Assembly (NCBI RefSeq): GCF_000376785.1 | Contig: NZ_AQXX01000115.1 | Span: 1 to 64,000 of the forward strand | DNA: 64,000 bases | Reading direction: 5' to 3' | DNA from: Hahella ganghwensis DSM 17046 | GTDB lineage: Bacteria > Pseudomonadota > Gammaproteobacteria > Pseudomonadales > Oleiphilaceae | Shown: positions 17,350 to 26,887 of the stretch, piece after piece | Position numbering within the stretch: the stretch's first letter is position 1 | Layout: each line of letters opens with the position of its first letter | The notes under the pieces: model-generated | Told to the model about the DNA's origin: nothing | Seen by the model: the letters and a program-made list of their open reading frames with translations, nothing else | The model's database searches: none | Position numbers and translations under genes: made by a program

Positions 17350-20310
17350 ATGAAACTAATAAAATGGTTAGGCTTTCTCAGCCTGTTTATACCCGCACTC
17401 GCCATGGCAAAAAGCCAGCTGGATATGGCATTTATAGAAGTGGATTCCTTTGAAGCCTCCCAGAAGCTAAGCACAATGAATCTGGATATTGCGAATGTCA
17501 GGGATGTCAGTACTGACAAAAAACGCAAGCTCCGGTATGAAGTTGTACTGTCAGTCAAAGATAAGGCGAAGCTTGCCAAGGAAGGTATCAAATGGAGTGC
17601 GATAGCCGCTCAGGCGCAACTTCGCAGCTTCTCCATCTCTGGTGCCAGCGACACTGTCTATCACAGTTTCGACGAGCCGGATCTTGGAGTAAAAGACACC
17701 CTTTTCAAAATGGCCGAGGACTATCCGGATCTGGTGACGTTGTACAGTATCGGTGAGTCTGTTCAGGGGCGTCCTCTGATCATGGTCAAGCTTGGTAAGA
17801 AAAACTGGTGGGACCGCTGGTTTGATCGTGGTCCTGTGTTGAAGGAACATGGCGATCGTCGGCGCAGTTACAAGCCGGAAGTTCTTTATGTTGCCGCACA
17901 CCATGCCCGTGAGTGGGTTGCTCCTCAAATGGCGTTGCGTTACCTCAATTATCTACTGGAAAATTATGGTAAAGATGATCGGGTCACCAAACTATTAGAA
18001 TCAGTCGACCAGTGGATAATGCCGGTAGGTAACCCTGACGGTTATGAATACACCTTCACCAATGAGCGCCTATGGCGGAAAAATCTTGCTGACAATGACG
18101 GTGATGGTGTCATCAGTCAACTGGATGGTGTTGACCTTAACCGTAACTTCTCGCGGAATTGGGGACTGGATGACGAAGGTTCAAGTCCAATCATTTCCGA
18201 TGCAACCTATCGGGGTCCTGAAGCCGAGAGTGAGCCGGAAACCAAGGCTCTGGTGAAGTTCATCAAGCGGCATGATTTCAAATTTGTCATTTCCTATCAC
18301 ACCTACAGTAACCTGATTCTCTATCCGTGGGGATGGCAGGTACAAACGCCTTCGTTTGATGATCCCATTTTCCTGGCGCAGGCTGGAACGGATGAAAACC
18401 CGGCGATATACGACAGTATTATCGGGCAGGGGTATGATCCCGGAGTGAGTGCAGATTTGTACACCACGAATGGTGACTTCACTGATTATACCTATGGTGC
18501 CCTTGGCATACCCTCATATACGGTGGAGCTGACACCGGGTCAGGATTCCGAAGGGAATTTTTATGGCTTTGAGTTCCCTGATAACGAAGAAATGGTGCAG
18601 ACGGTTTTTGAAGACAATCTGGAGTTTGCTATGTCAGTGGCGGAAAGTGCCCTGACGCCGAATAAGCCGGTATCACCCGTTGATATGAGCGCCGATGATA
18701 TCTACCACGATGGGCTGACCAACTCCTGGGGGGAAACGCAAAACATTGATATTCTGGCCCAGAAGAATGTTGCACCCTGGACAAGGCTTGTATATCAGGT
18801 TGATGGTGGTCCCTGGCGGTTGGGAACTTTCAAGTCCCGTAAAGGGAAAATCTATAACACAGATAAGGGCACGTATTATTCCCGTTATGAAAGCAAAATA
18901 GATGGGCAAAGTGCCGGTAGTGAGGTGACTTACTACATCTGGTCCCCCTGGCAGCGCCTTGGACCATTCAATTACTCTGTTGAGCAGGCCAGCGGTGCAG
19001 ATGTGCTGATTATTGCGGCCGAAGATTATACCGGTGACTATCCGGTGTATGACGACAATACCGCACCCAATTATCTGTCTTTCTACACTGATGCACTGGA
19101 TGGGGCCGGTTACAGCTACGATATCTGGAATGTGGATGAGCGCCTGGCTGCTCCGGACTATCGTGAGGTGTTGAGTCATTACGATGCAGTGATCTGGTAT
19201 ACCGGGGACGACTTCGCTCCGACGCAACCGGATTTCATTATTCATGAGCAGATGAAGCTGGCCGTGCGTGACTACCTCAACTACTACGATGGTAAACTCC
19301 TGGCAACAGGGCAGGGATTGTCACAGCTGTCGACCGTATTTGGTAACTACTCGGATGATTTCTTCCAATACTACCTCGGCTCCTTTATCCATCTGGAAGC
19401 CGGTGGCGTTGATTCAGAAGGTCACCCTTATCCGTTTGAAGGGATTGAAGGTGATCCGCTGATGGATGGCCTGACACTGAATCTCAATGGTAGTGAAAGT
19501 GCCAATAACCAGACCAATAGTGATTCCTTCCTGGCGACCAGTGGATTCCTGTCCAGCTATGATCAGCAGATCGGTGCGACCTACATACGTCCAGGTGGTG
19601 GATTCGGTCCGACCTCCGGTGAGTACTATATCTACAGCGGCCAGGCGGATCAGAGCTATAAGCGTCTTGGGGGAACCTTCGTGGTACCTGCGGATAATCC
19701 GACATTGACCTTTAACATGGCCTACGAAACGGAAGCTGATTGGGATTTTGCCTTCGTGGAAGTTTCGGTGGCGGGTTCCGGAAACTGGACGACTCTCCCT
19801 GAAGCCGGCGGCGCAACGACCCAGAATACGGGGTCAAGCTGCACCTCTGGATGGGTGGATCAACTGCATCCATTCCTGGCGAATTATATGGATGCAGCCT
19901 GTAATCCGACTGGTACAACAGGCGAATGGCATTCACTGGAAGGTAGCAGTGCGGGCTTCAAAGCATTGACCTTTGACCTTTCCGCCTACGCTGGTGAGAC
20001 TGTCGAGCTATATATTTCCTATGCATCTGACTGGGGGACTCAAGGCTTGGGTATCTTTGTTGATGATGTGAAACTTGGAAATGACGCGGCTGAGGACTTC
20101 GAAAGTGATTTTGGAGACTGGCAGCCATCCGCGCCCGACGGAACCTTCAATATCAACAACTGGGAACGTAAGCTTGGTGAAGGATTTGTGGACGGACCGG
20201 TCCTCCGCAGTGATAACACCGTATACTTTGGTTTTGGTCTGGAAGGGGTAGACGGGTTTGATAACCGTGTGGAACTTCTTGATCGCAGTCTGAAGTATCT
20301 GGGGCTCTAG
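17350..20310 (+). CDS. Large secreted zinc carboxypeptidase (M14) with accessory domains
   Basis: The 986-residue product starts with a signal peptide (about 1-20, cleavage near AMA). A short propeptide-like region to about 100 is followed by an M14 carboxypeptidase domain. The zinc motif is His185-x2-Glu188 (HHAREW), the substrate-binding DLNRNF lies downstream, and His317 (SYHTYSN) and the general base Glu393 (YTVELTPG) complete the site. A linker domain (about 440-555) leads to a Rossmann-like module beginning ADVLIIAAEDYTG and a beta-rich module like the immune inhibitor A C-terminus (about 720-920). The protein is probably exported for extracellular protein degradation. It is monocistronic, with its own terminator. 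Confidence 0.9.
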   Translation: MKLIKWLGFLSLFIPALAMAKSQLDMAFIEVDSFEASQKLSTMNLDIANVRDVSTDKKRKLRYEVVLSVKDKAKLAKEGIKWSAIAAQAQLRSFSISGASDTVYHSFDEPDLGVKDTLFKMAEDYPDLVTLYSIGESVQGRPLIMVKLGKKNWWDRWFDRGPVLKEHGDRRRSYKPEVLYVAAHHAREWVAPQMALRYLNYLLENYGKDDRVTKLLESVDQWIMPVGNPDGYEYTFTNERLWRKNLADNDGDGVISQLDGVDLNRNFSRNWGLDDEGSSPIISDATYRGPEAESEPETKALVKFIKRHDFKFVISYHTYSNLILYPWGWQVQTPSFDDPIFLAQAGTDENPAIYDSIIGQGYDPGVSADLYTTNGDFTDYTYGALGIPSYTVELTPGQDSEGNFYGFEFPDNEEMVQTVFEDNLEFAMSVAESALTPNKPVSPVDMSADDIYHDGLTNSWGETQNIDILAQKNVAPWTRLVYQVDGGPWRLGTFKSRKGKIYNTDKGTYYSRYESKIDGQSAGSEVTYYIWSPWQRLGPFNYSVEQASGADVLIIAAEDYTGDYPVYDDNTAPNYLSFYTDALDGAGYSYDIWNVDERLAAPDYREVLSHYDAVIWYTGDDFAPTQPDFIIHEQMKLAVRDYLNYYDGKLLATGQGLSQLSTVFGNYSDDFFQYYLGSFIHLEAGGVDSEGHPYPFEGIEGDPLMDGLTLNLNGSESANNQTNSDSFLATSGFLSSYDQQIGATYIRPGGGFGPTSGEYYIYSGQADQSYKRLGGTFVVPADNPTLTFNMAYETEADWDFAFVEVSVAGSGNWTTLPEAGGATTQNTGSSCTSGWVDQLHPFLANYMDAACNPTGTTGEWHSLEGSSAGFKALTFDLSAYAGETVELYISYASDWGTQGLGIFVDDVKLGNDAAEDFESDFGDWQPSAPDGTFNINNWERKLGEGFVDGPVLRSDNTVYFGFGLEGVDGFDNRVELLDRSLKYLGL

Positions 20311-20335
20311 TCTCAAGGATCTGAATGATCCCAGT

Positions 20336-20366
20336 AAAAAGCCGGCATGAAAATGCCGGCTTTTTT
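20336..20366. terminator. Bidirectional intrinsic terminator
   Basis: AAAAA, an 8-bp stem GCCGGCAT/ATGCCGGC, a GAAA tetraloop and TTTTTT form a symmetrical terminator at 20336-20366. It serves the carboxypeptidase gene on the plus strand and tpx on the minus strand. Confidence 0.9.
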
Positions 20367-20394
20367 ATGACCTGATAAAGTCTATTAAACTCTT

Positions 20395-20892
20395 TTACAA
20401 CTTGGCCAGTGCGGCGTCGTAATCCGGCTCATCGGCAATTTCAGCGACTTGCTCGGTGTGGATAACATTGCCGGATTCATCAATGACCACAACCGCTCTG
20501 GACAGAACACCGGTCAGTGGTCCGCTGGTGATCAACACTCCGTAATCCCGTCCAAAATCCGGGGACCGGAATACAGAAGCGGTTTCCACGTTGCTGATTC
20601 CCTCTGCGCCACAGAAGCGGCCAAACGCAAATGGCAGGTCAGCAGACACGCAAAGGACTTTGGTGTTCGGCACTGCGCTGGCTTTTTCATTGAATTTTCT
20701 GACGGATGTGGCACAGGTCGGAGTATCCACACTGGGGAAGATATTCAAGACCAGCTTGGATCCGGCATACTGTTCCAGAGTGGCGTCTGACAGATCGCTT
20801 TTAACGAGGCTGAATGCCGGCGCCTTACTTCCTGTTTCCGGAAGTTCGCCAATAGTCTGAATCGGATTGCCTTTGAGGGTGATGGTAGCCAT
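20395..20892 (-). CDS. tpx: Thiol peroxidase (2-Cys, atypical)
   Basis: Tpx reduces hydrogen and alkyl peroxides in the cytoplasm or periplasm using thioredoxin. The 165-residue protein is typical in length. The peroxidatic Cys60 lies in DTPTCATSVRKFN and the resolving Cys94 in FGRFCGAEG, matching Cys61 and Cys95 of the E. coli enzyme. An AAGGAGCG ribosome site precedes the ATG. It is a single gene converging on the carboxypeptidase. Confidence 0.97.
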   Translation of the reverse strand: MATITLKGNPIQTIGELPETGSKAPAFSLVKSDLSDATLEQYAGSKLVLNIFPSVDTPTCATSVRKFNEKASAVPNTKVLCVSADLPFAFGRFCGAEGISNVETASVFRSPDFGRDYGVLITSGPLTGVLSRAVVVIDESGNVIHTEQVAEIADEPDYDAALAKL

Positions 20893-21025
20893 GCTGAACG
20901 CTCCTTGATAAAGGATGGATAGAGTTCATAACTTTAGCATAACTCCTGCCAGCACAACTCCCGCCATACACAGGGATAAATGTTATTTAATAAATTGCCG
21001 GGCAGGCAATTCAATAAGTAGCCTG

Positions 21026-21538
21026 CTACTTAGTAAACAACAGACCTGCCAGATTACAGGGCCCCTGGCGACTATCCAATTGTTTCTTCAGAATCTCATC
21101 CCAGGCCAACTTACAAGCGCCGGTGGATCCCGGCAGGCAGAAGATGGCGGTACTATTGGCCAGTCCAGCGATAGCTCGGGATTGAATGGTCGATGTACCG
21201 ATATCATCGTAAGACAACTGGCGAAACAGTTCTCCAAAGCCGTCCATCGTTTTATCAAATAACGGAACCAATGCTTCCGGAGTGCTGTCGCGGGCGGTAA
21301 ATCCAGTGCCGCCGGTGACCAGAATGACCTGTACTTCAGGGTCTGCAATCCAGGCGGAGACCATGGCTCTGATCTGGTAGATATCATCTTTCACCAGTAA
21401 GCGGTCCGCGAACAGGTGACCTGCGTCCTGCAATGCTTCACACAGATATTTGCCGGAAGTATCTGTATCTCTGTTACGTGTATCTGAAACAGTCAGAACC
21501 GCTATCTTTAGCGGGAGAAATTCTTGGCTAGCTTTCAT
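21026..21538 (-). CDS. moaB: Molybdenum cofactor biosynthesis protein B
   Basis: MoaB belongs to the MogA/MoaB family that adenylylates molybdopterin. The 170-residue product contains the substrate-binding [19 protein letters not shown] motif and the [16 protein letters not shown]-terminal block. It follows moaA by 39 bp on the same strand, so the pair should share the ANR/NarL-type promoter upstream of moaA and raise cofactor supply for NarG during nitrate respiration. Confidence 0.93.
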   Translation of the reverse strand: MKASQEFLPLKIAVLTVSDTRNRDTDTSGKYLCEALQDAGHLFADRLLVKDDIYQIRAMVSAWIADPEVQVILVTGGTGFTARDSTPEALVPLFDKTMDGFGELFRQLSYDDIGTSTIQSRAIAGLANSTAIFCLPGSTGACKLAWDEILKKQLDSRQGPCNLAGLLFTK

Positions 21539-21577
21539 GGTTTTCGTTCCAAATGTTCAAGGGACCGGGACTTCTGA

Positions 21578-22612
21578 TCACCCACCAATTGAGGCCAGGT
21601 GGCGAGTCGAGCCGGTGAAACCGTCGTTAAGAAAATGTCCGGACTTTTTATCAGGGAGGCTTTGTCTGATCGCCCTGATGGTGCCAACAACATCACCTTG
21701 TAAAAGATAAGGTCGGAGGTCCACTTGGCTGTCACCAAACAGGCACAAGTGGAGTTTGCCTTCTGAAGATACCCTTAACCGGTTGCAGGAGTTACAGAAG
21801 TCTTTGCTGTAAGGCATAATCAGTCCAATGTTGCCCGCATAATCAGGGTGGCTGAATTCTTTGGCAGGACCTCCCAGCCGGTCTTTCAGTTTTTCAGTCC
21901 AGCCCTGCTCCAGCAAATGTGACTTGATTGATTCACCGGTAATTCTGTTTTCCCTGAAGAAGACCCGGTTGTCACCGGTTTCCATCAGTTCGATAAAGCG
22001 AACCGTCACAGGCATGTGTTTTACCCAGTCGATAAACCTCTCTAATTGATTGAGATTAAACTGTTGCAAAAGGACTGCGTTAATTTTGATATTCGAGTAT
22101 CCCAGCTCAATGGCTCGATCGATACCGCTGAGGACCTTTGGCAGAATATCGTGACCGGTGATTTGGGCGAATTGGACGGGATCCAGGCTGTCGACACTGA
22201 CATTAATCGCATCCAGACCAGCCTGTTTCCAGATAGGGATCTTATGCTTCAGGTTGTAGCCGTTGGTGGTGAGGGCCACTTTCTGTATGCCCGAAGTGGA
22301 TTTACACATGGAAATCAGTTTATCCAGGTCTCTTCTTATGCCGGGCTCGCCACCTGTTAAGCGGACTTTCTGGGTTCCCAGAGCGGCAAACGCTTGCAGG
22401 AGGGTTTCAATTTCCACTTGATTGAGCGGCAACGGTTTGTGGGAGGACTGGTAACCGTTGGGCAGGCAATAATTGCAGCGAAAATTACAAGCCTCAGTCA
22501 CAGACAGGCGCAAGTACTGGAAGCGCCTGCCGTAGGCATCCTCAAGAGTCGGGTACATAGGGCCGGTTTTGGTACCGCCCGATTGCACCACCGCACTTGG
22601 GTAATTCGGCAT
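21578..22612 (-). CDS. moaA: GTP 3',8-cyclase MoaA
   Basis: MoaA is the radical-SAM enzyme that, with MoaC, turns GTP into cyclic pyranopterin monophosphate in the first step of molybdenum cofactor synthesis. Numbered from the ATG at 22612, the SAM cluster cysteines are Cys42, Cys46 and Cys49, followed by the TGGEPGIRRDL motif. A second C-terminal cluster motif CNSCNRLRVSSEGKLHLC and the C-terminal Gly-Gly tail needed for activity are present. I chose 22612 because GGAG lies six bases upstream; a TTG seven codons earlier has no such site. The gene leads moaA-moaB. Confidence 0.96.
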   Translation of the reverse strand: MPNYPSAVVQSGGTKTGPMYPTLEDAYGRRFQYLRLSVTEACNFRCNYCLPNGYQSSHKPLPLNQVEIETLLQAFAALGTQKVRLTGGEPGIRRDLDKLISMCKSTSGIQKVALTTNGYNLKHKIPIWKQAGLDAINVSVDSLDPVQFAQITGHDILPKVLSGIDRAIELGYSNIKINAVLLQQFNLNQLERFIDWVKHMPVTVRFIELMETGDNRVFFRENRITGESIKSHLLEQGWTEKLKDRLGGPAKEFSHPDYAGNIGLIMPYSKDFCNSCNRLRVSSEGKLHLCLFGDSQVDLRPYLLQGDVVGTIRAIRQSLPDKKSGHFLNDGFTGSTRHLASIGG

Positions 22613-22680
22613 ATTCATCTCCGCTGATAACAACTGATTTCAATGGTTTTCATTGTAGAGAACAGTAGGGAGAAGCTGGT

Positions 22681-22694
22681 TTGATCTTTATCAA
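22681..22694 (-). promoter_or_regulatory. FNR/ANR box of moaA, with -10 element
   Basis: TTGATCTTTATCAA is a perfect TTGAT-N4-ATCAA site. On the minus strand a TACAAT hexamer at 22657-22652 lies 33 bp from the box centre, the geometry of a class II FNR-activated promoter (box near -41.5). This predicts anaerobic induction of moaA-moaB. Confidence 0.85.
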
Positions 22695-22726
22695 GTCTTG
22701 CCGGATAGACTGGAAGGCAGAAGAGG

Positions 22727-22742
22727 TATCCCTTTATGGGTA
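22727..22742 (-). promoter_or_regulatory. NarL-type 7-2-7 site upstream of moaA
   Basis: TATCCCT-TT-ATGGGTA is an inverted pair of NarL heptamers (consensus TACYYMT) spaced by two bases, with one mismatch. It lies 47 bp upstream of the FNR box centre with respect to moaA, so phosphorylated NarL could co-activate with Anr in response to nitrate. Confidence 0.65.
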
Positions 22743-22925
22743 GAAGGCTTTTGATCTGACAATTCTCAATATTAAGTAATTACAAAGCCCCTGTATTTGT
22801 ACATCGGGGAAAATCCTGTAAGAAGATGTAGATACTCAGCTTTACTCAATTTACCAACAAGATAATAATTGCCTCTCTTATTGAGTTATCAAATACAAAG
22901 CTATCTTAGGTAGTTGAAAAGATCT

Positions 22926-23381
22926 ATGAACTCTAACTTGTATAAAACCCCAGAAGCGAACCTGGATACGAGCCTACCAAGTGAAATCAAAAAGCTCTAT
23001 TCTCCTAACCAGGTTGCGTGCGGCACAATTGGTGGTCCAATTGGGATAATCTATTTTTTAGCTTCAAACTTTTCTGCACTGGGTAAAGAAAGGGAAAAAC
23101 AAAAAACACTGGTTATTGGAAGTCTTTTTATTGCACTTTTAATTGGATTAATGCCTTTTATTCCAGATGAGATGCCTGGAAGTGTTTTTACAATTGCTTA
23201 TGTTGTTATCGCTCGAACGATATCAGTTAAATATCAAATGACCAAAGAGAGCATTATTAACTCCGAGCGCCACGACTTCTATTCAAATTGGCGTGTGTTT
23301 GGTATGGGGCTCGTGTGTTTGGTTGTTTCGTTTGTCGTGTTGATGGCGCCGTACCTTATTCTTGACTTAATGGGAGTATGA
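22926..23381 (+). CDS. Hypothetical membrane protein
   Basis: I do not recognise this protein of about 151 residues. It starts with NLYKTPEANL, a short polar N-terminus common in small uncharacterised inner-membrane proteins, followed by three or four hydrophobic segments: around PIGIIYFLA, VIGSLFIALLIGLMPFI, VFTIAYVVIA and GMGLVCLVVSFVVLMAPY. The ATG at 22926 is preferred over a TTG at 22914. Base composition is visibly A+T-richer than the flanking moa and nar genes, which suggests separate acquisition. A second unknown gene follows 38 bp later. Confidence 0.65.
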   Translation: MNSNLYKTPEANLDTSLPSEIKKLYSPNQVACGTIGGPIGIIYFLASNFSALGKEREKQKTLVIGSLFIALLIGLMPFIPDEMPGSVFTIAYVVIARTISVKYQMTKESIINSERHDFYSNWRVFGMGLVCLVVSFVVLMAPYLILDLMGV

Positions 23382-23419
23382 TTACCCGAGTAAAAAATAG
23401 TTTAGGGTCTCGATAACAG

Positions 23420-23758
23420 ATGAATTTGAAGTCCTATATTAAGAAAGCATTTCCTGAGGGCATGACCTATAACGATGCTGCACAGCTATGCCTGCAGTTG
23501 TATTGCTCGCTTGATGGTGTGCCTGAGCCACTTCATCCACAATGCACCAGGGATACCCTGTCAGAAACTTTTGCCCAGTTGGCACAAGAAGGAAATATTA
23601 AAGGCCCGGCATTGGAATCTGCCTATTATGGCGCAAACTTCCATCAAGTTGAGGATAAGGGACATTGGTTGGAGGTAATTGCCTCTATATTCAAAGTAGG
23701 AGAAACCAGGGATATGGACGCCGGAGCCAAGTTAATCCAGAGGCTGACACGCCTTTAG
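23420..23758 (+). CDS. Hypothetical protein
   Basis: This 112-residue soluble protein has no domain I recognise. The sequence is compact and mixed alpha in character (MNLKSYIKKAFPEGMTYNDA at the start), with two Cys near 25-30 and no signal peptide or membrane segment. Its stop overlaps the stop of the convergent narK1 gene by four bases, so the two transcripts collide without a terminator. It may be co-transcribed with the small membrane protein upstream. Confidence 0.6.
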   Translation: MNLKSYIKKAFPEGMTYNDAAQLCLQLYCSLDGVPEPLHPQCTRDTLSETFAQLAQEGNIKGPALESAYYGANFHQVEDKGHWLEVIASIFKVGETRDMDAGAKLIQRLTRL

Positions 23759-25053
23759 TCTTCCTCCAAGAAATTATGCTCAATCGCCTGCTGCACTCGA
23801 CGTCTTTGCCGTTCGGCTTCGTTTGCAAAATGCATCACGATCATACAGCCGGCGAGTACTCCGTACAGCACCATAAAACAAGCTGAATATATATTCAGGA
23901 AATCGACCGCAATACCAAAAATAACGGGTAGGGTGAAACCGCCAACCGCCCCCAGAGTGGCAACTATGCCACCTGCACTTCCCATATGATGCGGGTAATA
24001 GTCATGAATGATTTTATACACTGAGGCCCGCCCGAAACCCTGGGCGATGCCAATTATATTGATCAGCACGGTAAACAGAGAAAGATTGATACCCAGGCTG
24101 AGATTAACATCATGTGTGATGCCATGGATGGTCATACTGGTTTGGGGGTAGCTCAGGAAAAACAGGCAGACTAAGCATATCCAGAATACGCTCCAGTTCA
24201 CAGCCCTACCACCGTACCGGTCGGCAAACCAACCACCCAGCGCCCGCACCACACTGGACGTGGTGACAAACAACAGAGTGAACAGCATGGCTTGTGGTTG
24301 ACTCAACTGGTAAGCCTCAACGTAGTAGTGGGGGAGCCACATCAATAGGGCCAGAAAACTGCCAAAGACGAAATAATAATAGAGACTGAAACGCCAGACC
24401 TGAAGGTGCTTGAGAGGTGCCAGCTGTTCTTGCAAGGTAAGGTTTTTTTGCGACTGCATATAGCGGGTTTCTTCGGGAGCGATCAGCATGAAAATGACAA
24501 TCATCACCAGCATGCCGATGCCGTAAAGAGGGCCAACGTGGCTTTCACCCCAGTACTGGATAATTAAGGGAGCCAGAACCAATGTGATGGCGGCACCGGC
24601 ATTGCCTGCACCGAAGACTCCCAGGGCGAATCCCTGTTGGCGGCGCTCAAACCAGGGAGTGACATAACGAATGCCGATGGTGAATGACACTCCTGATACG
24701 CCTAATAGCAAGCCGGCTGCTATGTATTCCAGGTAGCTCTCCATCCAGGGCAGGGCGAACAGAACTGGTAATACAATCAACATTTGCCAGAGAAATAGAC
24801 GGCGGCATGAATAGCGTTCACTGAGAATTCCGGCGGGAAATCGCAGAAGAGCACCGGTAAGCATCGGGGAGGCCAATAGAAGGCCAAATTCGGTGGCACT
24901 TAATTGCAATTCTTCCCGAAGGTTGAGCCCAAGGACGGCGTAGAGGGTCCATACCGAAAAATTGGCGGCAAACGCGAGGGTGGCAGCGGCCAACGCCCGT
25001 TGTCCGAGTCTTTCGGTATACAGAATTTCCTTGGTGTTTTCTCTATGTGTCAT
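23755..25053 (-). CDS. narK1: Nitrate/nitrite transporter, NarK1 type
   Basis: This major-facilitator protein of about 432 residues belongs to the nitrate/nitrite porter family. It has 12 hydrophobic segments and a family motif region VSFTIGIRYVTPWFERRQQGFALGVFGAGNAG. The NarK1 type is thought to be a nitrate/proton symporter that starts nitrate respiration. I place the start at 25053 (MTHRENTKEILY); the open frame extends 92 codons further, but that part is uncharacteristic and runs through the promoter region. It is divergent from narK2, with an FNR box between them. Confidence 0.88.
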   Translation of the reverse strand: MTHRENTKEILYTERLGQRALAAATLAFAANFSVWTLYAVLGLNLREELQLSATEFGLLLASPMLTGALLRFPAGILSERYSCRRLFLWQMLIVLPVLFALPWMESYLEYIAAGLLLGVSGVSFTIGIRYVTPWFERRQQGFALGVFGAGNAGAAITLVLAPLIIQYWGESHVGPLYGIGMLVMIVIFMLIAPEETRYMQSQKNLTLQEQLAPLKHLQVWRFSLYYYFVFGSFLALLMWLPHYYVEAYQLSQPQAMLFTLLFVTTSSVVRALGGWFADRYGGRAVNWSVFWICLVCLFFLSYPQTSMTIHGITHDVNLSLGINLSLFTVLINIIGIAQGFGRASVYKIIHDYYPHHMGSAGGIVATLGAVGGFTLPVIFGIAVDFLNIYSACFMVLYGVLAGCMIVMHFANEAERQRRRVQQAIEHNFLEED

Positions 25054-25163
25054 CACTTCATCATAGCCTGAGCCCTTCAATGTGTTCAGGATAACCAGTA
25101 ATTTAATATTCCAAACCCCGATGCCTCCAATGCTCCTGGCGCTACCTCTTGCGATGGTGGAGA

Positions 25164-25179
25164 TACCTCTTTGGTGGTA
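25164..25179. promoter_or_regulatory. Imperfect NarL 7-2-7 site between narK1 and narK2
   Basis: A perfect heptamer TACCTCT at 25164-25170, two bases, then GGTGGTA, which differs from the ideal partner at two positions. Another TACCTCT occurs at 25143-25149. Clustered heptamers suggest NarL control of the divergent transporters. Confidence 0.4.
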
Positions 25180-25272
25180 GGTCGACCTGTAATTTGGCTG
25201 ATTCGGGGCTGGCGACGATTCCTCCAAAGGAGTATGTAGTGAGGTGAGGTTAAAAAATGAACATGTGACGAG

Positions 25273-25286
25273 TTGATGCGAATCAA
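25273..25286. promoter_or_regulatory. FNR/ANR box between narK1 and narK2
   Basis: TTGATGCGAATCAA is a perfect TTGAT-N4-ATCAA palindrome. On the plus strand a GATATT hexamer at 25309-25314 is centred 32 bp from the box centre, fitting class II activation of narK2. The fit for narK1 on the other strand is weaker. Confidence 0.85.
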
Positions 25287-25352
25287 TTTTCCAGAGTAGT
25301 TGCAGTGGGATATTGCAGTTGAATTTCACGGGCCTGTATTCAGGAGAACTAT

Positions 25353-26825
25353 ATGAACGACAGCAGTCTGAATCTGTTCCGGTTCAGCGATCCCAAAATC
25401 AAAACCTTGCATATCACTTGGTTTGCTTTCTTCCTGACTTTTGTTGTCTGGTTTAGTCATGCGCCGCTTCTCGCGTTTATCCGGGAAGCCTTCGATTTGA
25501 CGGACCAGCAGGTAAAAGCCCTGTTGATCCTTAATGTGGCTCTGACGATTCCATCCCGTATCCTGATTGGAATGCTGGTGGATAAGTTCGGGCCAAAGAT
25601 TGTCTACTCTGGATTGCTCGTCATATCCTCTTTTATCTGTCTTGGGTTTGCCACGGCAACCACATACGAAGCACTGGCGTTATTCCGCTTTCTGCTTGGC
25701 TTTGTGGGCGCAGGATTCGTGATTGGAATACGTATGGTGGGAGAGTGGTTTCCTGCCAAGCAAGTAGGGATCGCTGAAGGAATTTATGGTGGCTGGGGCA
25801 ACTTTGGATCCGCTGCCGGGGCTATGACGCTGCCGACGATTGCCTTGATGTTTGGTGGAGATGATGGCTGGCGCTATGCTCTGGGGTTAACTGGTATCCT
25901 GGCTGGCCTCTATGGCTTGGTATATTACAAGAATGCCCATAATACGCCGAAGGCCTCCACTTACTTCAAGCCGAAGAAGTCTGGTGGACTGGAAGTTACC
26001 AGCATGAAAGACCTGATTTTCTATCTGGTAATGAATGTTCCCATGTATGTGGCCTTGGCCGTGCTGGCCTGGAAACTTTCTCCGGCCGGGCTGGGGCTGC
26101 TGTCAGATACGACCACCTATGCGTTGTGGGGCGGGTTGGTTGCTTTATACGCCTTTCAGGCACATCAGATCTGGCAAGTGAACTATGAACATCTGCGTGA
26201 TGGCGTGCCTGAATATGAGCATTACAAGTTCAAGCAGGTAGCTATCCTGGATCTGGCTTATTTCGTTACCTTTGGTTCTGAACTGGCTGTCGTTTCCATG
26301 CTTCCGCTGTTTTTCCTGGAGACCTTTGATGGTCTGGATCCGGTAAAGGCGGGTCTTCTCGCCTCTGGATTTGCCTTTATGAATCTGGTGGCCCGTCCAA
26401 CCGGTGGATTCTTCAGCGATAAGTTTGGACGGCGCAGAAGCATGATGATTCTGGTCGGTGGCCTTGCCATTGGCTATCTGATCCTCAGTCAGATCGACGG
26501 TGGCTGGTGGATTCCTCTGGCTGTTATCGCCACCATGGCCTGTTCTTTCTTTGTCCAGGCGGGTGAAGGAGCGGTTTTTGCGATCGTTCCACTAGTGAAA
26601 AGACGCATGACCGGACAGATTGCCGGGATGGCTGGTGCTTATGGAAATGTCGGCGCAGTATGCTATCTGACAGTACTGTCTTTTGTGGACTACAGTACTT
26701 TCTTTATGGTGATCGCAGGATCTGCCGGATTTATTTTCCTGGCTTGTCTGTTCCTGGAAGAGCCCAAAGGACAGATCGCCGAGGTAATGGAAGACGGTAC
26801 TGTACATATGATCGACGTGAGCTGA
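25353..26825 (+). CDS. narK2: Nitrate/nitrite antiporter, NarK2 type
   Basis: The 490-residue protein is a second nitrate/nitrite porter with about 12 membrane helices and the family signature [19 protein letters not shown] followed by [12 protein letters not shown]. NarK2-type proteins exchange periplasmic nitrate for cytoplasmic nitrite during respiration. The ATG follows AGGAGAAC. It starts a probable operon with the phosphatase-kinase gene (62 bp later), nnrS and the DGC-protein gene, all on the plus strand. Confidence 0.93.
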   Translation: MNDSSLNLFRFSDPKIKTLHITWFAFFLTFVVWFSHAPLLAFIREAFDLTDQQVKALLILNVALTIPSRILIGMLVDKFGPKIVYSGLLVISSFICLGFATATTYEALALFRFLLGFVGAGFVIGIRMVGEWFPAKQVGIAEGIYGGWGNFGSAAGAMTLPTIALMFGGDDGWRYALGLTGILAGLYGLVYYKNAHNTPKASTYFKPKKSGGLEVTSMKDLIFYLVMNVPMYVALAVLAWKLSPAGLGLLSDTTTYALWGGLVALYAFQAHQIWQVNYEHLRDGVPEYEHYKFKQVAILDLAYFVTFGSELAVVSMLPLFFLETFDGLDPVKAGLLASGFAFMNLVARPTGGFFSDKFGRRRSMMILVGGLAIGYLILSQIDGGWWIPLAVIATMACSFFVQAGEGAVFAIVPLVKRRMTGQIAGMAGAYGNVGAVCYLTVLSFVDYSTFFMVIAGSAGFIFLACLFLEEPKGQIAEVMEDGTVHMIDVS

Positions 26826-26887
26826 TGTTCACCTGTTGATCAGGAAAAGGATGATTTGTTCGGAATGATCTGGAACAGGAGATAGGT

